Positions 1 to 4,845 of a stretch of 10,018 nucleotides of DNA are shown piece after piece; positions within the stretch are counted from its first letter, which is position 1, and each line of letters starts with the position of its first letter. Below the pieces are notes generated by a model. It saw only the letters and a program-made list of their open reading frames with translations, was not told the origin of the DNA and ran no database searches. The position numbers were made by a program, and so were the translations under genes. Origin of the DNA: an uncultured Frankiales bacterium (GTDB lineage Bacteria > Actinomycetota > Actinomycetes > Mycobacteriales > SCTD01); NCBI GenBank assembly GCA_946479905.1, contig CAMLIA010000162.1, positions 1 through 10,018 of the forward strand. The letters are read 5' to 3'.

Positions 1-509
1 CGCGGATGGTCGACTACGTGCTCCCGAGCGGGGTGCGGATCGCCGACGCCGACCGGGTGCGGCTCGGGGCGCACCTCGCCGCCGGCACCACCGTCATGCA
101 CGAGGGCTTCGTGAACTTCAACGCCGGCACCCTCGGCGCCTCGATGGTCGAGGGGCGCATCAGTGCCGGCGTCGTCGTCGACGACGGCAGCGACATCGGC
201 GGTGGCGCGTCGGTGATGGGGACGCTGTCCGGTGGCGGGACGGAGGTCATCCGGATCGGCAAGCGCTGCCTGGTGGGCGCGAACGCGGGCACCGGCATCA
301 GCCTCGGTGACGACTGCGTCGTGGAGGCCGGCTGCTACGTGACGGCGGGGACCAAGGTGACGCTGGAGGACGGCCGGGTCGTGAAGGGCCGCGACCTGTC
401 CGGGTCCTCGGGGCTGCTCTTCCTGCGCGACAGCGTCACCGGTGCCGTGCAGGCACGGGCCCGCGCCGGCAAGACCGTCGAGCTCAACGCCGCCCTGCAC
501 GCGAACTAG
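1..509 (+). CDS. dapD: 2,3,4,5-tetrahydropyridine-2,6-dicarboxylate N-succinyltransferase DapD, C-terminal part (5' end outside window)
   Basis: DapD transfers succinyl from succinyl-CoA to tetrahydrodipicolinate in the succinylase branch of diaminopimelate/lysine synthesis, in the cytosol as a trimer. The frame is already open at the first base; ATG at position 6 is internal (an Arg codon precedes it), so about 168 residues of a protein usually a little over 300 long are visible. What remains is the left-handed beta-helix of hexapeptide repeats, with family-typical stretches [27 protein letters not shown] and [17 protein letters not shown], then [20 protein letters not shown]. The C-terminal tail is alpha-helical. 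The stop is TAG at 507-509. An acetyltransferase gene follows after 2 bp, and dapC, acting at the next step of the same pathway, lies just beyond on the opposite strand. The identification rests on this strong conserved block; only the missing N-terminus limits it. Confidence 0.95.
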   Translation, partial: RMVDYVLPSGVRIADADRVRLGAHLAAGTTVMHEGFVNFNAGTLGASMVEGRISAGVVVDDGSDIGGGASVMGTLSGGGTEVIRIGKRCLVGANAGTGISLGDDCVVEAGCYVTAGTKVTLEDGRVVKGRDLSGSSGLLFLRDSVTGAVQARARAGKTVELNAALHAN

Positions 510-511
510 GC

Positions 512-1075
512 ATGACGGCTCGGCAGGCCACCGCCGCAGACGCCCGCGCCGTCGGGGCCGACCTGGGCCGGGCCTTCGCCGACGACCCGGTCTGGCGCTG
601 GCTGGTCGGCGGACGGGCCGCGCGGGTGGTCGCGGCGTTCACGTCGCACGGCTGCCGCCGCGCCCCGCACGAGTTCACGATCGTCGACGGCGCCGCGTCC
701 TGGTGGCACCCGCCCGGCCAGTGGCGGCTGGGGGTCGCCGAGACGCTGCGGCTGGTGCCGGTGCTCGGACCGGTCGCCCGGCTGGGCTCGCTCCGGCTGC
801 TGCGGATGTCGGCCATGATCGAGCGCCAGCACCCCGTGGAACCGGCCGCCTACCTCGGCTTCCTGGGCGCCGCTGTCCAGAGCCAGGGGCTCGGCAGCGC
901 GGTGCTGCAGCCCGCGCTGGGCGTCTGCGACGCGTTCGGCTGGCCGGCGTACCTGGAGAGCTCCAACCCCCGCAACCTCCCCTTCTACCGCCGGCACGGG
1001 TTCGTGGACGGCGCGCCGCTGGAGGTCCCTGCCGGCTGCCCCACGATCACCCCGATGTGGCGCGACCCCCGCTGA
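512..1075 (+). CDS. GNAT-family N-acetyltransferase
   Basis: This is a 187-residue cytosolic acyltransferase of the GNAT fold, expected to move acetyl from acetyl-CoA to an unknown amine. The acetyl-CoA pyrophosphate-binding motif A is visible as QSQGLGS (residues 123-129, pattern Q-x-x-G-x-G). The C-terminal motif B region reads YLESSNPRNLPFYRRHGF (147-164), where N155, the Tyr and the HGF turn are typical of the family. The preceding YLGFLGAAV is the beta-4 strand. The N-terminus (QATAADARAVGADLGRAFADDPVWRWL) resembles a subfamily found in actinobacteria and fungi. The ATG begins 2 bp after the dapD stop with no clear Shine-Dalgarno sequence, so it probably depends on dapD translation. The acceptor cannot be inferred; adjacency to dapD may only be positional. 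It ends 23 bp from the convergent dapC stop. Confidence 0.88.
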   Translation: MTARQATAADARAVGADLGRAFADDPVWRWLVGGRAARVVAAFTSHGCRRAPHEFTIVDGAASWWHPPGQWRLGVAETLRLVPVLGPVARLGSLRLLRMSAMIERQHPVEPAAYLGFLGAAVQSQGLGSAVLQPALGVCDAFGWPAYLESSNPRNLPFYRRHGFVDGAPLEVPAGCPTITPMWRDPR

Positions 1076-1098
1076 CCACCCTTGCCTCGCGGGCTCCG

Positions 1099-2196
1099 TC
1101 AGGCGCTGAGGCGGTCCGCAGCGGCCGCGATGCGCTCGTCCGTGGCCGTCAGGGCCATCCGGACGTGCCGGGCCCCTGCAGCGCCGTAGAAGGCCCCTGG
1201 AGCGGCCAGGATGCCCTGGTCCGCGAGCCAGTCGACGGTCTCCCAGCAGTCCTCGTCGCGGGTGCACCACAGGTACAGCCCCGCCTCGGAGTGCTCCACC
1301 GTGAAGCCGGCCTTCTCGACCGCCGGCTTGAGCAGGTCCCGGCGGGCGCGGTACCGCTCCTTCTGCTGCGCCACGTGGGCGTCGTCGCGCAGCGCGGCGA
1401 CCGTGGCGGCCTGCACCGGAGCCGGGCACAGCAGCCCGATGTGCTTGCGGGCCTCGATCACCAGCGCGACGGCGGCAGCGTCGCCCACGGCGAACCCGGA
1501 GCGGTAGCCGGCGAGGTTGGACCGCTTGGACAGCGAGTGCAGCGCGAGGACCCCGTCAGCGGAGCCGCCAGACACCGAAGGGTGCAGCACCGACACCGGC
1601 TCGGCCTCCCAGTCGAGCTCCAGGTAGCACTCGTCGGAGGCGATGAGCACCCCGTGCTGCCGCCCCCACTCCACGACCCGGCGCAGCTCCTCGGCGGACT
1701 GCACCCGACCCGTCGGGTTGGACGGGCTGTTGAGCCACACCAGACCGACCTGCGAGGGGTCGTGGGCGCACGGGTCGTCCGTCGGGACCGGCTCGCACCC
1801 GGCGAGCCGGGCTCCCACGTCGTACGTCGGATAGGCGAGCGCAGGGAGCAGGACCTGCTTGCCCTGCAGACCGAGCAGCACCGGGAGGAGCGACACCAGC
1901 TCCTTGGACCCGATGCTCGGGACGACCTGCGCCTCCGTCACCGAGGCGCCCAGCCGGCGCGTGGCCCACTCGACCAGCGTCGCGCGCAGCTCCGGCGAGC
2001 CGATGGTGAGCGGGTACCCCGGCGCGTCCGCGGCGGCCCGCAGCGCGTCCTGCACCACCGCGGGCGTGGGGTCGACCGGCGTACCGATGGACAGGTCGAC
2101 GATGCCGCCGGCGTGCTCCCGGGCCCGCGTGCCGTAGGGCGCGAGCTGGTCCCAGGGGAAGACCGGGAGCTGAGCGCGGCCGGCCCAGCCCTGCAT
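1099..2196 (-). CDS. dapC: succinyldiaminopimelate aminotransferase DapC (PLP class I/II aminotransferase)
   Basis: This 365-residue PLP enzyme, cytosolic, is expected to interconvert N-succinyl-2-amino-6-oxopimelate and N-succinyl-LL-diaminopimelate using glutamate. Fold-type I aminotransferase marks are all present: LSIGTPVDPTP (35-45), YPTYDVGA (122-129), NSPSNPTG (156-163) with the PLP-contacting Asn, SDECY (187-191) with D188 for the pyridine nitrogen, SLSKRSNLAGYRSG (221-234) with K224 as Schiff-base lysine, and RHVRMAL (343-349) with R346 as likely carboxylate-binding Arg. The frame stays open further upstream, but the ATG at 2196 is chosen because it shares one base with the fdxA stop (TGATG), follows a GAGGG Shine-Dalgarno at 2207-2203, and gives the family's N-terminus. 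Known actinobacterial enzymes of this group may also act as glutamate-prephenate aminotransferases, so substrate breadth is uncertain. Proximity to dapD supports the lysine role. Confidence 0.9.
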   Translation of the reverse strand: MQGWAGRAQLPVFPWDQLAPYGTRAREHAGGIVDLSIGTPVDPTPAVVQDALRAAADAPGYPLTIGSPELRATLVEWATRRLGASVTEAQVVPSIGSKELVSLLPVLLGLQGKQVLLPALAYPTYDVGARLAGCEPVPTDDPCAHDPSQVGLVWLNSPSNPTGRVQSAEELRRVVEWGRQHGVLIASDECYLELDWEAEPVSVLHPSVSGGSADGVLALHSLSKRSNLAGYRSGFAVGDAAAVALVIEARKHIGLLCPAPVQAATVAALRDDAHVAQQKERYRARRDLLKPAVEKAGFTVEHSEAGLYLWCTRDEDCWETVDWLADQGILAAPGAFYGAAGARHVRMALTATDERIAAAADRLSA

Positions 2197-2537
2197 CAGT
2201 GACCCTCGGTGTTCTTGCCCTCCGGGACCGCCATGACAACGGGGTGGTCGAGGTCGACCGGTCCGACCTTCGACGCGCCGCCGGGGCTGCCGATGGAGGT
2301 CGTCTCGGTGAAGAAGTCCACGTTCGCGCGGTAGTAGTCCTTCCACTGCGAGGGGGTGTCGTCCTCGTAGTAGATGGCCTCGACCGGGCAGACCGGCTCG
2401 CAGGCGCCGCAGTCCACGCACTCGTCGGGGTGGATGTAGAGCGAGCGCTTGCCCTCGTAGATGCAGTCGACCGGGCACTCCTCGATGCACGCCTTGTCCT
2501 TGACGTCGACGCACGGCTCGGCGATCACGTAGGTCAT
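2196..2537 (-). CDS. fdxA: 7Fe ferredoxin ([3Fe-4S][4Fe-4S]) FdxA
   Basis: A 113-residue soluble electron carrier. By the known seven-iron pattern, C9, C17 and C50 would hold the [3Fe-4S] cluster, and C21, C40, C43 and C46 the [4Fe-4S] cluster. C25 is the extra free cysteine seen in this class. The motifs CVDVKDKACIEECPVDC and CVDCGACEPVCP are plain. The C-terminal part (52-113) carries the usual YYEDDTPSQWKDYYRANVDFF region of actinobacterial FdxA. The start at 2537 is favoured by a strong GGGAGGAAG Shine-Dalgarno (2551-2543) lying inside the end of livF; the ATG overlaps the livF stop as ATGA. The next gene, dapC, overlaps as TGATG. The fdxA-dapC pairing is familiar in actinobacteria; being coupled directly to a transporter is less expected. 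Its electron donor could be the ferredoxin-reductase-like protein starting at 9959. Confidence 0.95.
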   Translation of the reverse strand: MTYVIAEPCVDVKDKACIEECPVDCIYEGKRSLYIHPDECVDCGACEPVCPVEAIYYEDDTPSQWKDYYRANVDFFTETTSIGSPGGASKVGPVDLDHPVVMAVPEGKNTEGH

Positions 2538-3271
2538 GCGGACTTCCTCCCTCGGCTCCCCTTCGGCGGCGTCTCGCCGAAGAACACGGCGCGCGCGATG
2601 TCCTTGCGCGCCAGCAGCTCCGACACGGCTCCCTCGAAGCGCACCTCGCCCTTCTCGAGGAAGACCGCTCTCTCGCAGAGCGACGCCGCGATGTTGAGGC
2701 TCTGCTCGACCAGCACGAGCGTGGTCCCGCGATCGGTGATGTCGCGCACGACCGCGAGCAGCCCCTCCACGGTCACCGGCGCGAGCCCCAGCGACAGCTC
2801 GTCGATGCACAGCACCTTCGGGTCGAGCAGCACCGCCTTGGCGAGCGCCAGCTGCTGCTGCTGCCCGCCGGACAGCGTGCGCGCCTGCCGGCCCCAGGAC
2901 GCGCGCAGGGCAGGGAAGGCGTCCAGCAGCTCGTCGCGCCGGGACCTGGTCGCGGCCAGGCCGGCGATCTCGACGTTGTCCCTGACCGTCATGTCCCCGA
3001 AGACGCCGCGGCCGCCCTGCACCAGCACCAGGCCGCGCCTGACCAGCTGCTCAGCCGGAACGCCGGTGATGTCCGCGCCGTCCAGGCGGACGCGGCCGCT
3101 GCTCGGTGCCCGGAGCCCCGCCACGGCCGACAGCAGCGTCGACTTCCCGGCGCCGTTCGTACCGACGAGGGCCAGCCGCTCGCCGGCCGCCACGTGCAGG
3201 TCGACACCGAACAGGACGGGCACCCCGCCGTACGCGAAGTGCAGGTCCTCGACGTCGAGCGCGGCCGTCAT
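2534..3271 (-). CDS. livF: HAAT-type (branched-chain amino acid family) ABC transporter ATP-binding protein LivF
   Basis: A 245-residue cytosolic ATPase, one of the two nucleotide-binding subunits of a LivFGHMK-type importer. Visible motifs are Walker A GTNGAGKS (37-44), Q-loop Gln near residue 75 (LVLVQGGRGVFGDMTV, where LivF members have a similar block), signature LSGGQ (133-137) and Walker B VLCIDELS (153-160) with D157 and catalytic-position E158. The switch histidine is replaced by Gln (VEQ, Q190), as is usual in LivF. SLGLAP after Walker B is a LivF hallmark. The start ATG at 3271 overlaps the stop of the substrate-binding protein gene (ATGA); an in-frame ATG at 3313 would add 14 unrelated residues from within the upstream gene, so it is rejected. 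There is no good Shine-Dalgarno, so coupling is likely. The 3' end overlaps fdxA by 4 bp. Confidence 0.93.
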   Translation of the reverse strand: MTAALDVEDLHFAYGGVPVLFGVDLHVAAGERLALVGTNGAGKSTLLSAVAGLRAPSSGRVRLDGADITGVPAEQLVRRGLVLVQGGRGVFGDMTVRDNVEIAGLAATRSRRDELLDAFPALRASWGRQARTLSGGQQQQLALAKAVLLDPKVLCIDELSLGLAPVTVEGLLAVVRDITDRGTTLVLVEQSLNIAASLCERAVFLEKGEVRFEGAVSELLARKDIARAVFFGETPPKGSRGRKSA

Positions 3272-4845
3272 GCGTAGTCCGGGGTGAACTGCGCGCGCGT
3301 GACCTGGAAGCACCTGCAGGCCTTGTGGAAGGTGGCCGCGCGCCAGAAGCCGCCGCCGATCTGGCCCCGCTGCGAGCCGAAGGCCGCGGGCCCGGCCGGG
3401 TACGGCAGGTCGACCGTGCCGAGGGACGCCAAGGCGGCGGCCAGCCCGTCACGTCGCAGCACGGGCGCCTTGTTGGCGGCGTGCGCCAGCATGTAGAGGT
3501 CCGCGCACGCGACACCGGAGAAGCCGTCGGGGGACTCCCACGACGACGGCAGGCCCTTGGCCTTCATGGCCTTGTCGCAGCGCAGGGTCTGCGCGGTCTT
3601 CCTGGACCCCGGCGTCCCCTCCTCCCCGTAGCGCGCACCGGTGATCGCGAGCCCGCCGTCGAAGTTGTTCGGGTCGGGGCCGAAGTTCGGGTTGTTCCAG
3701 AGGGCGATCGTCCCCTGGTCGCCGACGGAGTAGCGCGGCTTGTAGCCCTGCGCGCCGGCCTGCTGGGAGAAGTAGCTCTCGTAGACGCCGGCGTCGTCGA
3801 AGACGTGCGTGACCCCGGCGTTGCGGAACTGCAGGACGGCGCTCTGCACGGCCTGCGGTGACGGGATGCCGTTGGGGCAGCCGAAGTCGAAGGTCTTCAG
3901 CTTGCTGCCGGAGTACCCGAGGGCCTTGAGGTCGCGCAGGCTGATGGTGTTGAGCTGCGGGTTGCACTGCTGCATGAGCAGGCCGACGACCTTGGCGCCG
4001 GTGAAGAAGCCGAGCGCCTTGGACGCCAGGATCGCGTCGTGCACGGTCTTCTCGGCTGCCGGGTAGTAGGAGAACAGGTACGGCGCGAACTTGTTCACCT
4101 CCGCCTGCCCGAGCGAGGCGGAGTCGAAGGTGGGGATCTTGTGCGCGGCCGGGCAGTCGCGCGGGGCCGGCGACCCGACCGGGCTGCTGAGGCCCGTGTC
4201 CAGCAGCGCGAACGGCTTGTCCGCCACCACGTCGAGGCAGATCGCCTCGAGCGAGGACTGGTCGAGCGGGTTGGCCTTGTAGAACTTCGGGACGATCTGG
4301 CGGCAGCGCAGGCCACCCTCCTTGTTCACGCCGTCGATCGCGGCGCGGTACATCTGCTCCTGCTCGGCGGCGCTCGGGATGCCGACCAGCGAGTTGCCTG
4401 CCTGGCCCGCCAGGTCGGCGACCACCACGTCGACGTGCACCTGGGTGGCCGTCACGCCCTGGTCGGTGCTGCCCTTGGGGCCGCACGCGTCGCCGACGGC
4501 GCCGCTGGTGCCGGGGGTGGACGGGAGCCCGCCGGTGGTGGTGGTACCCGCCGCCGTCCGGCCGGCCCGCGGGAGGGCCTGGGCTCCCGTCGTCCCGGAC
4601 CTCGGTGCTCCGGGGACGGTGACCGCTCCCGCCTTCCCCGGTGACGCGACCGCGCCCGTGGTCCCGCCCGACGTGGCACCGCCGGCGTCGCTCGACAGCG
4701 CCGCGGGCGTGCTGCCGTCCGCGCCGACCGGGACCAGCGCCCAGCCGAGCAGTCCGCTGAGCGTCAGGGCGAGGACGGCGACGACGAGCCGCTCGGACCC
4801 GGGGGCGCGCCGCGCCCACATCCGGAACTGCAGGAACGGCGTCAT
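3268..4845 (-). CDS. ABC transporter substrate-binding protein, type I periplasmic-binding fold, with N-terminal membrane anchor and linker
   Basis: At 525 residues this is long for a LivK-type protein. Residues 1-19 are a basic cytosolic segment and 20-41 a hydrophobic stretch (VVAVLALTLSGLLGWALVPV). Residues about 43-118 are a low-complexity Gly/Ala/Thr/Ser/Pro linker. From about 119 on follows the binding domain (TATQVHVDVVVADLAGQAGN, then two-lobed type I features such as GVTHVFDDAGVYESYFSQQAGAQGY, 344-368). There is no lipobox Cys, unlike most Gram-positive binding proteins, so it is either anchored by an uncleaved helix or cut near A42 (VGA-D). Ten cysteines (121, 181, 203, 231, 294, 323, 423, 447, 510, 512) all fall in the exported part. 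The ATG at 4845 has a strong AGGAGGA Shine-Dalgarno (4855-4849) and overlaps the transporter stop (ATGA). The ligand is unknown; family membership does not prove amino-acid binding. Confidence 0.85.
   Translation of the reverse strand: MTPFLQFRMWARRAPGSERLVVAVLALTLSGLLGWALVPVGADGSTPAALSSDAGGATSGGTTGAVASPGKAGAVTVPGAPRSGTTGAQALPRAGRTAAGTTTTGGLPSTPGTSGAVGDACGPKGSTDQGVTATQVHVDVVVADLAGQAGNSLVGIPSAAEQEQMYRAAIDGVNKEGGLRCRQIVPKFYKANPLDQSSLEAICLDVVADKPFALLDTGLSSPVGSPAPRDCPAAHKIPTFDSASLGQAEVNKFAPYLFSYYPAAEKTVHDAILASKALGFFTGAKVVGLLMQQCNPQLNTISLRDLKALGYSGSKLKTFDFGCPNGIPSPQAVQSAVLQFRNAGVTHVFDDAGVYESYFSQQAGAQGYKPRYSVGDQGTIALWNNPNFGPDPNNFDGGLAITGARYGEEGTPGSRKTAQTLRCDKAMKAKGLPSSWESPDGFSGVACADLYMLAHAANKAPVLRRDGLAAALASLGTVDLPYPAGPAAFGSQRGQIGGGFWRAATFHKACRCFQVTRAQFTPDYA
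4492..4719 (-). other. low-complexity Gly/Ala/Thr/Ser/Pro linker in the substrate-binding protein
   Basis: This stretch codes for about residues 43-118 of the binding protein. It is almost free of large hydrophobic residues and cysteine, and contains runs such as GTTTTGGLPSTPGTSG. It separates the hydrophobic anchor (20-41) from the folded domain. Such linkers usually span cell-wall material or give a tether slack; no exact tandem repeat unit is seen. Confidence 0.75.

Noticed and set aside
1076..1098. Possible terminator between the convergent GNAT and dapC stops
   Set aside because: Only a three-pair GCC/GGC stem could be drawn in 23 bp, with no T-tract; not enough to call.
442..2202. Plus-strand open frame of 586 codons across dapD, GNAT and dapC
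   Set aside because: It crosses three recognised genes in other frames or on the other strand and shows only Arg/Gly/Pro-rich sequence with no domain.
2197..2514. N-terminal extension of dapC over the ferredoxin gene
   Set aside because: The extra residues are an out-of-frame reading of fdxA; ATG 2196 has a GAGGG site and matches the aminotransferase start.
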